This document shows, in pieces, positions 33,491 through 42,110 of a stretch of DNA of 64,000 nt (position 1 is the stretch's first letter; every line of letters starts with the position of its first letter). A program made the position numbers and the translations under genes. Origin of the DNA: Sphingomonas hengshuiensis. GTDB taxonomy: Bacteria; Pseudomonadota; Alphaproteobacteria; Sphingomonadales; Sphingomonadaceae. The DNA is taken from contig QFNF01000007.1 of NCBI GenBank assembly GCA_003240755.1, positions 69,627 to 133,626 on the forward strand, in the 5' to 3' direction. Under the pieces are notes generated by a model. The model worked only from the letters and a program-made list of their open reading frames with translations. It was not told where the DNA came from and ran no database searches.

Positions 33491-35998
33491 ATGAGCCAGT
33501 TCGCGTGTAGCCCGGTCACGGCAGTGCTGGGGCCGACCAACACCGGCAAGACCTATCTTGCGATCGAGCGGATGTGTGGCCACGCGTCAGGGATGATCGG
33601 CTTTCCGCTCCGCCTGCTGGCGCGCGAGAATTACGACCGTGTCGTGGCGATGAAGGGCGTGGAGAATGTCGCGCTGGTGACGGGCGAGGAGCGGATCGTT
33701 CCGCCCAAGGCACGGTGGTTCCTATGTACCGCCGAATCGATGCCGCTGGAACGCGAAACCGCCTTTGTTGCACTGGACGAAGCGCAACTGGGCGCCGATC
33801 CCGAGCGCGGCCATGTCTTTACCGACCGGCTGTTGCGTGCGCGCGGGCGGGAGGAGACGATGATTCTCGGGTCGGATGCGCTCAGGCCGATGATCCGTGC
33901 GCTGGTAAAGGACGCCGAGATCATTTCGCGTCCGCGCTTCTCCACCCTGACCTATGCCGGTGCGCGCAAGCTGTCGCGGTTGCCGCGGCGATCGGCGATC
34001 GTCGCCTTCTCTTCGGAGGAAGTCTATGCCGTGGCCGAGGCGATCCGGCGGATGCGCGGCGGCGCCGCAGTGGTGATGGGGGCATTGTCCCCACGCACGC
34101 GCAACGCGCAGGTCGCGATGTTCCAGTCGGGCGAGGTAGATTATCTTGTCGCGACCGATGCGATCGGCATGGGGCTCAACCTCGACGTGGCGCATGTCGC
34201 CTTTGCCAGCCTGCGCAAGTTCGACGGCCGGCGGCAGCGGCGATTGACCGTCGCCGAAATGGCCCAGATCGCCGGGCGGGCCGGGCGGCACCATCGCGAC
34301 GGGACGTTCGGTGCGCTGGTCGAGGAAGGGCCGAACGCCTTTACCCCCGAAGAGGTACTGGCGATCGAGGGACACCATGTCCCGCCGCTCGAACGGCTAT
34401 ACTGGCGCAGCGGCGAACCCGATTTTTCCAGCCTCGACGCGCTGATCGACAGTCTGGAGCGACGTCCGCGCGATCCGGTGCTCACGGCCGCGCCGGAGGC
34501 GATCGACCTGATCGTGCTGAAGCGGCTGGCCGAGGAGGATTGGGTGCGGGCGCGGACCCGATCGCCCGCCATGGTACGGCGGCTATGGGCGGCGTGCGGC
34601 CTGCCCGATTTCCGCAAGCTCGGCCCCGATCCGCATAGCCGCTTTGTCGGGCGCATCTTCGGGTATCTGAGCGAGGGGGCGGGGCATATCCCGCACCAGT
34701 GGTTCGCCGACGAACTGCAGCGGCTCGACCAGATGAACGGTGACGTCGAAACGATCGCCGGACGGATCGCCGCGGCAAGAAGCTGGGCCTATATCGCGCA
34801 TCGCAGCGACTGGTTGCTCGACCCGGAACATTGGGCGGCACGGACGCGGGGTGTCGAGGAAAAGCTGTCCGATGCGCTCCACGACCGGCTGCGCCAGCGC
34901 TTCGTCGATCAGCGGACGACGGTGCTGTTGCGACGGATCGGGGCGGGGGCGGCGGACCTGCCGGTCGATGTCGCGATGGACGGTGCAGTCAGCGTCGACG
35001 GCCACGCGCTGGGTCGGTTGACGGGATTCCGGTTCGAGGTGTCGCCGGAAACGAGGGTCGCCGACAAACGCCTGCTGATCGCCGCCGCGGAAAAGGGGTT
35101 GGCCGGCGAGCTGCGCAAGCGCGGCGGCGAACTGTCGGTGGCAGGTGATGCCGAGCTGGCGCTGGTCGCCGAGCCGGGAGGGATAGCCGGACTGACGTGG
35201 AACGGATTGCCGGTGGCGACCCTGACCGCAGGGACGACGCTCGACCGGCCGGCGGTGACGCTCGACCGCAGCCTGTCGGTGCTGGAGCGCATGGTGCAGG
35301 GCCAGGTGCGCGACCGGCTGTCCCAATGGGTGCAGGCGGAACTGTTGCGGCGTGCGCCGACACTGGCCACGCTGGCGGCGCTGGCGCGCGATCCGGCAGC
35401 CAGCGGGTCGCTGCGCGCGGTGGCGGCGGCGTTGACCGAGGTCGGCGGGATCGCACCGCGCGATGGGTTCGACACGATGCTGGCACCACTGACCGGGGAG
35501 GATCGGCGACGGCTGCGCAAGGCGGGGGTGACGATCGGCTCGCTCGACCTGTTCGACCCACGGCTGTTCCGCCCGGCATCCGCCAGGTGGCGGGCGGCGT
35601 TGCTGGCGGCACGCGACGGCCATCCGATCGAGGCGCTGGCGCCGACGGGGGCGACGGTGCTGCCGGCGGGGCAGGGGGCGTGGGGCTATCGCCGGTTCGG
35701 GCCCCAGGCGGTGCGGGTCGACCTGATCGAGCGGCTGGCGCAGGCGGCGCATGACGCGCGCAAGGGCAATGCACCGTTCGCACCCGACCCCGCGCTGGCG
35801 GTATCGATCGGGCTGAAGCCGGAGGCGGTAGCCAGGTTGATGGCGCGGCTGGGCTTCCGCCCGAGCGCGCCCGAGGGTGCCGTGGCGCAGTGGCGCTGGG
35901 CTCCGCCCCGGCGGCCGGCGCCGACACCGGCGCCGCGTCCGGTGGTCCGGCCTGGCAACGCCTTTGCCGCGCTGGCGGCACTGGGCCTCAACCGCTGA
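33491..35998 (+). CDS. SUV3-like DEAD/DEAH-box helicase
   Basis: About 835 residues, related to mitochondrial SUV3 RNA helicase. Walker A LGPTNTGKTYLAIERM is at about residues 13-28. Motif II is ALDEAQLGAD. The C-terminal helicase half has ATDAIGMGLNLDV and motif VI EMAQIAGRAGRHHRDG. The remaining third is helical with a basic Pro/Arg-rich end. Alphaproteobacteria keep it upstream of an S4 protein, fdxA and carD, as here. The start is uncertain: ATG at 33491 is at the conserved N-terminus, and ATG at 33479 or TTG at 33455 are possible. Confidence 0.88.
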   Translation: MSQFACSPVTAVLGPTNTGKTYLAIERMCGHASGMIGFPLRLLARENYDRVVAMKGVENVALVTGEERIVPPKARWFLCTAESMPLERETAFVALDEAQLGADPERGHVFTDRLLRARGREETMILGSDALRPMIRALVKDAEIISRPRFSTLTYAGARKLSRLPRRSAIVAFSSEEVYAVAEAIRRMRGGAAVVMGALSPRTRNAQVAMFQSGEVDYLVATDAIGMGLNLDVAHVAFASLRKFDGRRQRRLTVAEMAQIAGRAGRHHRDGTFGALVEEGPNAFTPEEVLAIEGHHVPPLERLYWRSGEPDFSSLDALIDSLERRPRDPVLTAAPEAIDLIVLKRLAEEDWVRARTRSPAMVRRLWAACGLPDFRKLGPDPHSRFVGRIFGYLSEGAGHIPHQWFADELQRLDQMNGDVETIAGRIAAARSWAYIAHRSDWLLDPEHWAARTRGVEEKLSDALHDRLRQRFVDQRTTVLLRRIGAGAADLPVDVAMDGAVSVDGHALGRLTGFRFEVSPETRVADKRLLIAAAEKGLAGELRKRGGELSVAGDAELALVAEPGGIAGLTWNGLPVATLTAGTTLDRPAVTLDRSLSVLERMVQGQVRDRLSQWVQAELLRRAPTLATLAALARDPAASGSLRAVAAALTEVGGIAPRDGFDTMLAPLTGEDRRRLRKAGVTIGSLDLFDPRLFRPASARWRAALLAARDGHPIEALAPTGATVLPAGQGAWGYRRFGPQAVRVDLIERLAQAAHDARKGNAPFAPDPALAVSIGLKPEAVARLMARLGFRPSAPEGAVAQWRWAPPRRPAPTPAPRPVVRPGNAFAALAALGLNR

Positions 35999-36321
35999 TG
36001 GCGGCGCGTGCGCCCGAACTGCTGCCGCAGATGCGGCTCGACATGTTCCTGTGGTATGCCCGGTTCGCCAAGACGCGCAGCGCGGCGCAGGCGATCGCCG
36101 AAAAGGGGACGCTGCGGATCGATGGACGGCGGATCGAACGGTCGCATTGCCCGGTGCGGGTCGGGGCGGTACTGGCCTTTCCTCTTGCCGGGGGGGTGAT
36201 GGTGTTGCGCGTCGCGGCGTTGCCGACGCGGCGGGGGCCGCCCGCCGAAGCGCAGACGCTCTACACGCTGCTGGAACCGACGCGGTCGGGCCCCGTTGAC
36301 GGGGGCGACGACCCGGCATAA
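35998..36321 (+). CDS. S4-domain RNA-binding protein (Hsp15-like)
   Basis: A 107-residue protein with one S4 RNA-binding domain: [26 protein letters not shown], then [23 protein letters not shown]. Its E. coli relative Hsp15 recycles 50S subunits carrying stalled peptidyl-tRNA. The ATG shares one base with the helicase stop (TGATG), indicating coupling. It runs into a basic/acidic tail after residue 85. Confidence 0.88.
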   Translation: MAARAPELLPQMRLDMFLWYARFAKTRSAAQAIAEKGTLRIDGRRIERSHCPVRVGAVLAFPLAGGVMVLRVAALPTRRGPPAEAQTLYTLLEPTRSGPVDGGDDPA

Positions 36322-36361
36322 CGCGGGGCAAACCCGTTTCTTCCGGAGCTTGGACCGACCC

Positions 36362-36700
36362 ATGACCTACGTCGTCACCGACGCCTGCATCCGCTGCAAA
36401 TATATGGACTGCGTCGAGGTGTGTCCGGTCGACTGCTTCTATGAGGGCGAGAACATGCTCGTCATCAATCCCAGCGAATGCATCGATTGCGGCGTGTGCG
36501 AGCCCGAATGCCCTGCCGAAGCGATCCTGCCCGATACCGAGAGCGGGCTGGAGCAGTGGCTGGAGTTGAACAACACCTATTCGGCGCAATGGCCTAACGT
36601 CACCCGCAACGCCAACCAGACGCCGCCCGATGCCGATCAGTGGAAGGGTGTCGAGAACAAGATCGAGCATTTCTCAGCCGAGCCGGGCGCGGGCGACTGA
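36362..36700 (+). CDS. fdxA: 7Fe ferredoxin FdxA
   Basis: A 112-residue di-cluster ferredoxin. The first set of ligands is [14 protein letters not shown] (a 3Fe-4S plus 4Fe-4S arrangement), the second is [12 protein letters not shown], and the C-terminal extension [14 protein letters not shown] is typical of FdxA. It is a small cytosolic electron carrier. It ends in a well-formed terminator 33 bases downstream. The linkage helicase / S4 / fdxA / carD is conserved in alphaproteobacteria. Confidence 0.95.
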   Translation: MTYVVTDACIRCKYMDCVEVCPVDCFYEGENMLVINPSECIDCGVCEPECPAEAILPDTESGLEQWLELNNTYSAQWPNVTRNANQTPPDADQWKGVENKIEHFSAEPGAGD

Positions 36701-36714
36701 CCCTTTTCCGATCA

Positions 36715-36730
36715 TATTCCACGTGAAACG
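36715..36730. promoter_or_regulatory. parS: parS-like site between fdxA and carD
   Basis: TATTCCACGTGAAACG carries a parS core with one arm mismatch (ATTCCACGTGAAAC against GTTTCACGTGAAAC or GTTCCACGTGGAAC). It is non-coding, just after fdxA, about 15.5 kb from the origin. Confidence 0.7.
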
Positions 36731-36732
36731 AT

Positions 36733-36763
36733 CGCCGGACCGCGACAGCGGTTCCGGCGTTTT
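36733..36763 (+). terminator. Intrinsic terminator of fdxA
   Basis: CGCCGGA-CCGC pairs with GCGG-T-TCCGGCG around GACA (11 pairs, one bulged T), followed by TTTT. It starts 3 bases after the parS-like palindrome. Confidence 0.75.
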
Positions 36764-36940
36764 GGCTTTGCGCTGGTAATTTTGTTGCAATGCTGTTATA
36801 CGCGGCGGCGACGGCGGCAGTTTCATGCCCCGCCCGGAGATCACCTTTAGCTCGTTCCCCTGTCGTCTTGTCAGCTCCCGCCGGATCCAGCGTGGGCAAC
36901 AGGCGATGCGTTCGGGACGACGACCACGGAAAGGTTACCA

Positions 36941-37474
36941 ATGGCTGCCAAGGCATTGTCCTTCGATGTCGGCGATTATGTCGTGTACCCCAAGCACGGT
37001 GTCGGCCGTGTGATCGAACTCCAGCGTAGCGAGATCGCTGGCATGCAACTCGAACTCTATGTGCTGCGCTTCGAAAAGGAGCGGATGACCCTGCGCGTTC
37101 CGACCAACAAGGCGGAAAGCGTCGGCATGCGCAAGCTGTCGTCGGACAAGACGATGCGCGAAGCGATGGAAACGCTGAAGGGCAAGCCCAAGGTCAAGCG
37201 GACCATGTGGTCGCGCCGTGCACAGGAATATGAAGCGAAGATCAATTCGGGCGATCTGGTGTCGATCGCCGAAGTGGTCCGCGACCTGTTCCGCGCCGAC
37301 GATCAGCCCGAGCAGAGCTATTCCGAACGCCAGATCTTCGAAGCGGCGGCCAGCCGCCTGGCACGCGAACTGGCGGCGATGGAACAGGTCGACGAGCCGA
37401 AGGCGCTGGAGCGGATCATCGAAATCCTGCGGGATGCCGCGGCGATCTATAACAAGGAAAAGACCGCCGCCTGA
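36941..37474 (+). CDS. carD: CarD family transcriptional regulator
   Basis: A 177-residue RNA-polymerase-binding regulator. The N-terminal Tudor-like domain (about 1-65) has FDVGDYVVYPKHGVGRVIELQ and RMTLRVPTNKAESVGMR. The helical C-terminal domain has RTMWSRRAQEYEAKINSGDL and SERQIFEAAASRLARELAAM. CarD stabilises open complexes, often at rRNA and stress promoters. It has a long 5' gap (about 177 bases after the fdxA terminator) and a strong terminator after it, so it is a single-gene transcript. Confidence 0.95.
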   Translation: MAAKALSFDVGDYVVYPKHGVGRVIELQRSEIAGMQLELYVLRFEKERMTLRVPTNKAESVGMRKLSSDKTMREAMETLKGKPKVKRTMWSRRAQEYEAKINSGDLVSIAEVVRDLFRADDQPEQSYSERQIFEAAASRLARELAAMEQVDEPKALERIIEILRDAAAIYNKEKTAA

Positions 37475-37506
37475 ACGGGGGGCTTGGTACTTACCGGTGA
37501 AGAAAA

Positions 37507-37535
37507 GGGGCGGCCGGTCACGGTCGCCCCTTTTT
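37507..37535 (+). terminator. Intrinsic terminator of carD
   Basis: GGGGCGGCCG pairs with CGGTCGCCCC (10 pairs with one G-U) around GTCA, then TTTTT. It is 33 bases after the carD stop and 42 bases before the convergent paoC-like stop. Confidence 0.88.
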
Positions 37536-37576
37536 GCTGGACACCCGGACCGATCGATCCGGTCCGGGTGCTGTCG

Positions 37577-39772
37577 TCAGGCGATCGCGTGGAGGCGATC
37601 GAGATATTTGTCGAGCGTGATCGGATAGTCGCGTACGCGCACCCCGGTGGCGTTGTAGATCGCATTGGCCACCGCCGCGCCGACGCCACACAGCCCCAGT
37701 TCGCCCACGCCCTTCGCCTTCATCGGGTTGGCCTTGTCATCCGCCTCGTCGAGGAACACGACCTCCTGATGCGGAATATCGGCGTGGACCGGTACTTCGT
37801 AGCTGGCAAGGTCGTGATTGACGAACATGCCGAAGCGCTTGTCGACCGCCAGTTCCTCCATCAGCGCCGATCCGACGCCCATCGTCATCGCGCCGATCAC
37901 CTGGCTGCGCGCCGAGATGGGGTTGATGATCCGTCCGGCGGCACATACCGCCAGCATCCGCCGCAGCCGGGTGACGCCGGTATAGGCATCGACGGCGACC
38001 TCGACGAAATGCGCGCCGAACGTTGCGAACTGATATTGCTTGCTGAAGTCGCCGAACTCGATCTTGTCCTCGGCGCTGAGCGGCCGCTGCGCCGCCGCGT
38101 CGCGTAGCGCCACCGATCGGTTGCCGCTGGACACGCGCCCGTCGGCGAACACCGCATCGGCCTGCATCCCCAGCCGCTGCACGACCTGTTCGCGCAGCCT
38201 GACGCAGGCGGCATAGACGCCGGCAGTGGAATTGGCCGCGCCCCATTGCCCGCCCGACCCGGCCGATACCGGATAGGCTGAACTGCCCAGCCGCACCTCG
38301 ACCGCGTCGACCGGTACGCCCAGCATCTCGGCGGCGGTCTGGGCGATGATCGTGTAGCTGCCGGTGCCGATATCGGTCATGTCGGTTTCGACCGCCACCC
38401 GTCCGTCCGACGACAGGCGGACACGTGCGCCCGACGTCATGTTGACATGGTTGCGGAACGCGGCGGCGACTCCCGTGCCGATCAGCCATTTGCCGTCGCG
38501 GACCTGTGCCGGCGTCGCGTTGCGCTTCGCCCAGCCGAAACGGTCGGCCCCTTCGGTCAGGCAGCGGACCAACTGGCGTTGCGAGAACCGCTTGTCCGGA
38601 TGGGACGGATCCACCTGCGTGTCGTTCCGGATGCGGAAGGCGACAGGGTCCATCCCCAGCTTTTCCGCCATTTCGTCGATCGCGATCTCAAGCGCCATCA
38701 TCCCCGGCGCCTCGCCCGGCGCACGCATCGCATTGCCTTCGGGAAGGTCGAGCACCGCCAGCCGCATCGCGGCCAGCCGGTTTGCGCCGGCATAGAGCAG
38801 CTTCGTCTGGTTGACGGCCGCCTCGGGCCCGCCATCGGGCTGGTCGCCCGAGCCGCTCTCATGACCGATCGCGGTCAGCAATCCGTCACGGGTCGCGCCG
38901 AGCCGGATGCGCTGGCGCGTGGCCGGGCGATGCGTCGTGTTGTTGGCCATCATCGGGCGTGGCATCGCCAGCTTCACCGGCCGCTTCGCCGCCCGCGCGC
39001 CCAATGCCGCCAGCACCGCATCGGCGCGCAGGAACAGCTTGCCGCCAAAGCCACCGCCGACATAGGGGGACAACAACGTCACCTTGTCCTTCGGGATTCC
39101 CAGCGTCGTCGCAAGGTCGCCGCGACCCCAGTCGATCATCTGGTTCGACGTCCACACCGTCAACGCATCGCCATTCCACGCGGCGATCGATGCGAACGGT
39201 TCCATCATCGCATGGCTATGGTCGGGGGTGGTATATTCGGCGTCCAGCTTGACCGGCGCGGCGGCATAGGCGCTCTCGAAGCTGCCGACCCGAGCCTCCC
39301 CATCGTCGCCCGGGGCGGGTTTGGCGGTCTTGAGCGCTTCGTCGAGATCGAACCGGCCCTTGGCGCGGGCATAATCGACGCGGACCAGTGCGGCGGCGGC
39401 ACGCGCCTGTTCGAACGTCTCCGCGACGACCACCGCCACCGCCTGGTGATAATGGTCGACGGTGGGACCGGCGAGCAGCTTGACCGTGTTCATCCGGCCC
39501 TTGCCGAGCTTGCCGGCGTCCTGCGCGGTGACGATCGCCAGCACGCCCGGCGCGGCGCGCGCCGCGCTGGTATCGATCGAGCGGATCGTGCCTTTCGCCA
39601 CGCCCGCCGCGACGATCGCGCCATATGCCGGATCGGCGACCTCACGATGATGCTCATACGCATAGGGAGCAAGGCCGGCAGTCTTGAGCGGGCCGTCGAT
39701 CCGCGGCAGCGCGCGGCCGACCGCCTGTTTGCGGTCGATCGGGTTGGTCCCGGCGGGGGAATCGAACTTCAT
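37577..39772 (-). CDS. paoC: Aldehyde oxidoreductase, molybdopterin-binding subunit (PaoC-like)
   Basis: A 731-residue large subunit of the xanthine oxidase family. It has VGRALPRIDGPLKTAGLAPYAYE at the start, then AYVGGGFGGK-type motif (SPYVGGGFGGKLFLRADA), the Pro-rich APGEAPGMMALEIAIDEMAEKLGMD, GTGSYTIIAQTAAEMLG and the catalytic Glu in KGVGELGLCG. It oxidises aldehydes with the molybdenum cofactor (MCD form in E. coli PaoC). The FAD subunit gene ends 4 bases before it. The start at 39772 is the first Met of the conserved region. Confidence 0.9.
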   Translation of the reverse strand: MKFDSPAGTNPIDRKQAVGRALPRIDGPLKTAGLAPYAYEHHREVADPAYGAIVAAGVAKGTIRSIDTSAARAAPGVLAIVTAQDAGKLGKGRMNTVKLLAGPTVDHYHQAVAVVVAETFEQARAAAALVRVDYARAKGRFDLDEALKTAKPAPGDDGEARVGSFESAYAAAPVKLDAEYTTPDHSHAMMEPFASIAAWNGDALTVWTSNQMIDWGRGDLATTLGIPKDKVTLLSPYVGGGFGGKLFLRADAVLAALGARAAKRPVKLAMPRPMMANNTTHRPATRQRIRLGATRDGLLTAIGHESGSGDQPDGGPEAAVNQTKLLYAGANRLAAMRLAVLDLPEGNAMRAPGEAPGMMALEIAIDEMAEKLGMDPVAFRIRNDTQVDPSHPDKRFSQRQLVRCLTEGADRFGWAKRNATPAQVRDGKWLIGTGVAAAFRNHVNMTSGARVRLSSDGRVAVETDMTDIGTGSYTIIAQTAAEMLGVPVDAVEVRLGSSAYPVSAGSGGQWGAANSTAGVYAACVRLREQVVQRLGMQADAVFADGRVSSGNRSVALRDAAAQRPLSAEDKIEFGDFSKQYQFATFGAHFVEVAVDAYTGVTRLRRMLAVCAAGRIINPISARSQVIGAMTMGVGSALMEELAVDKRFGMFVNHDLASYEVPVHADIPHQEVVFLDEADDKANPMKAKGVGELGLCGVGAAVANAIYNATGVRVRDYPITLDKYLDRLHAIA

Positions 39773-39776
39773 GGCG

Positions 39777-40739
39777 TCAGGCCCTGTTCTGGTCGGCGGC
39801 TTGCGCAAGGACGGAAGCGAGCGCACGGGTCGCAAGCGGTACCTTGAAGGCATTGTCCTTCGTCGGTGTCGCGCCCTGGAATGCGCGGGCGGTGACGGCG
39901 GCGGCACCCTGGGGGAGCAGAGCGTCGGCTGCCTCGACCCGCCACGGACGCGGTGCGACGCCGCCGAATGCGACGCGCCCGGTGCCGTCGCGCTGGATCA
40001 CCGCCGCGACCGATACCAACGCATAGGCATAGGAGGCCCGGTCGCGCACCTTTTCATAGAAATGCCGGCCGCCGATCGGGCGGGGCAGGGTGACTGCCGT
40101 AATCAGCTCACCGGGCCGCAGCACCGTGTCCTGATCGGGTCGGTCGCCCCAGAGGCGGTGGAAGTCGGCGATCGCGATCGAGCGGCGCCGTCCCCCCGCG
40201 TCGACCGTCTCGACCACCGCGTCGAGCACACGCATCGCCACCGCCATGTCGCCGGGAAAGGTGGCGATGCAATGGCTCGACACGCCGATGACGCCCAGTT
40301 GGCGGGAATAACCGCCGATCGCCGCGCAACCCGACCCAGGCTTGCGTTTGTTGCAGGCCATGTTGGTGTCGTAGAAATAGGGGCAGCGGGTGCGTTGGAG
40401 GAGGTTGCCGGCGGTCGACGCCTTGTTACGCAACTGTCCGCTGGCACCGGCGACGATCGCGCGGGTCAGCACGCCGTAATCGCGCCGGACGCGGTCGTCG
40501 GCGGCGAGATCGGTGTTGGAAACCAGCGCGCCGATGCGCAGGCCGCCATCGCCCGTACGTTCGATCCGGTCGAGCTGCAGATCCTGCACGTCGACCAGAT
40601 GGGTCGGCGTCTCGACCTCGATCTTCATCAGGTCGAGCAGGTTGGTGCCGCCGGCGATGAATTTCGCACCAGGCCGCGATGCGACGATCCGTGCCGCCTC
40701 GACCGGGTCCTTCGCACGCTCATAGGTGAATGCTCTCAT
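39777..40739 (-). CDS. paoB: Aldehyde oxidoreductase, FAD-binding subunit (PaoB-like)
   Basis: A 320-residue FAD subunit of the xanthine dehydrogenase family. The FAD motif is [16 protein letters not shown], and [25 protein letters not shown] continues to the Cys segment ([20 protein letters not shown]) that binds the extra 4Fe-4S cluster found in E. coli PaoB. This separates it from ordinary XdhB. The overlap with paoA is 4 bases. It acts in the periplasm as a part of the complex exported through PaoA. Confidence 0.9.
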   Translation of the reverse strand: MRAFTYERAKDPVEAARIVASRPGAKFIAGGTNLLDLMKIEVETPTHLVDVQDLQLDRIERTGDGGLRIGALVSNTDLAADDRVRRDYGVLTRAIVAGASGQLRNKASTAGNLLQRTRCPYFYDTNMACNKRKPGSGCAAIGGYSRQLGVIGVSSHCIATFPGDMAVAMRVLDAVVETVDAGGRRRSIAIADFHRLWGDRPDQDTVLRPGELITAVTLPRPIGGRHFYEKVRDRASYAYALVSVAAVIQRDGTGRVAFGGVAPRPWRVEAADALLPQGAAAVTARAFQGATPTKDNAFKVPLATRALASVLAQAADQNRA

Positions 40740-41368
40740 GCGCCCGCGACCTCCGCCATGGCATCGGCAATGTTGGAATAGGCACCGCAGCGGCAGATAT
40801 TGCCGCTCATCCGTTCGCGCATTTCCATGTTGGTGGCGCGTGGCCGCGCGGTCAGGTCGGCCTGTACGTGGCTCGGGATGCCGCGCCTGATCTCGTCAAG
40901 TACCGCCACCGCCGAACATATCTGGCCCGGGGTGCAATAGCCGCATTGATAGCCGTCATGCTTCACGAACGCGGCCTGCATCGGATGCAGCTTGTCCGGC
41001 GTGCCGAGCCCCTCGATCGTCGTCACCCGGTCGCCGTCGTGCATCACCGCCAGCGTCAGGCAGGAATTGATCCGCCTGCCCTCGACCATCACCGTGCAGG
41101 CACCGCACTGCCCATGATCGCAGCCCTTCTTGGTGCCGGTAAGGTGAAGATGTTCGCGAAGCGCATCGAGCAGCGTGGTGCGCGTGTCGAGCGTCAGTTC
41201 GCGTGGGGTCCCGTTTACGGTCAGCCGTACCGGCATCGTCGGCGCCGGGGTGGCAGGTACCGGTGCCTGCGCGGCAGCGGACAGCGGTGTGGCGACCAGG
41301 GCGGCGGTTGCCGCTCCACCGGTCAGGACGCCGCGGCGCGACAATTCTAGTTCGGACGGCTCCGCCAT
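40736..41368 (-). CDS. paoA: Aldehyde oxidoreductase, 2Fe-2S subunit (PaoA-like), Tat-exported
   Basis: A 210-residue small subunit. The N-terminus is a twin-arginine signal ([20 protein letters not shown]) ending around residue 34. The plant-type cluster ligands follow in [11 protein letters not shown], and the second cluster in [11 protein letters not shown] and NICRCGAY. The Tat signal implies the folded heterotrimer is moved to the periplasm. It is the first gene of the operon paoA-paoB-paoC; no PaoD/XdhC cofactor-insertion chaperone gene is adjacent. Confidence 0.92.
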   Translation of the reverse strand: MAEPSELELSRRGVLTGGAATAALVATPLSAAAQAPVPATPAPTMPVRLTVNGTPRELTLDTRTTLLDALREHLHLTGTKKGCDHGQCGACTVMVEGRRINSCLTLAVMHDGDRVTTIEGLGTPDKLHPMQAAFVKHDGYQCGYCTPGQICSAVAVLDEIRRGIPSHVQADLTARPRATNMEMRERMSGNICRCGAYSNIADAMAEVAGA

Positions 41369-41492
41369 GGATCGAATCTTCCTTTCCGCCCGCTGGACGA
41401 TGGGCGTCACGGGCACCACGCGCCCGGACGGGAAGATAACGCTATCGGGCCGGTTTGGTGCAACCGCTATCGAAATAGGTACGCTATACGAC

Positions 41493-41523
41493 CTATGGCC
41501 GCACCCGCAGGGTACGGCCATAG
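41493..41523. repeat. Perfect 9-bp inverted repeat upstream of paoABC
   Basis: CTATGGCCG and CGGCCATAG flank 13 bases in the 175-base gap between paoA and the preceding small gene. It could end the small gene's transcript (no T-run) or be an operator of paoABC. Confidence 0.6.
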
Positions 41524-41543
41524 TATCGGCAGCGCGGGGCGGT

Positions 41544-41855
41544 TCAGCGGCCGGCGAGCGCCGCGTCGAGATCGACGCCGGCGGCCTGCCATTCGCCGCG
41601 GGTCTTGCAGGTGGTCCTCGGGATGAACGAACCGGTGATTTCGGTGCGGAAGCAGTAGCGGGCGTTGGGCGCTGCCTTGTAGGCGACGGCGGCCGGGCCG
41701 GCGGCAAGGGTGACGGTCAGCGGCAGCGCGGCGGCGGATGCGGTGGCGACGGGGCTCGGTGCCGGGGTCGGCGCGGCGTCGGGTTCGGCGGCGAAGGCCG
41801 AGGTGGTGGCGATGAGGCCGAGGACGATCGAGGTGGCGAAACGGATGGTGGTCAT
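41544..41855 (-). CDS. Small secreted protein of unknown function
   Basis: A 103-residue protein with a signal peptide (FATSIVLGLIATTSAFAAEP, cleaved near residue 22), an Ala/Pro linker and a short C-terminal domain with two Cys in YCFRTEITGSFIPRTTCKTRGEW. The last segment is a pattern repeatedly seen in small sphingomonad exported proteins; the Cys pair may form a disulfide. GGGAGAC precedes the ATG at 41855. No function can be assigned. Confidence 0.65.
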   Translation of the reverse strand: MTTIRFATSIVLGLIATTSAFAAEPDAAPTPAPSPVATASAAALPLTVTLAAGPAAVAYKAAPNARYCFRTEITGSFIPRTTCKTRGEWQAAGVDLDAALAGR

Positions 41856-41960
41856 GATGCTGTCTCCCTGTGCGTTCCGGTTGTTTCCGGCGATGCCAGC
41901 AACATTGCAGCGACCGTGCCAGTTTTCCGCAATCAATGATTACAGATACTTATGATAAGA

Positions 41961-41972
41961 CTACATATGTAG
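41961..41972. promoter_or_regulatory. Perfect 12-base palindrome in an AT-rich intergenic island
   Basis: CTACATATGTAG lies in a roughly 50-base AT-rich stretch (about 41930-41980), in the 255-base gap between the small secreted protein gene and the divergent aldehyde dehydrogenase gene. It is the natural place for a shared promoter and operator; the regulator is unknown. Confidence 0.45.
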
Positions 41973-42110
41973 CTGTGGGATTTACCGCCAGAATGGCGTA
42001 TTCCGCGCCAATGCTTGGCGAACGATGATCGGCATATGCTGCAACCGTGCAGGGTGGAGCAACGTTCTGGTCCGTATCCCGTTTGCCGGATGCAATTTCG
42101 AGGGCCCGTC

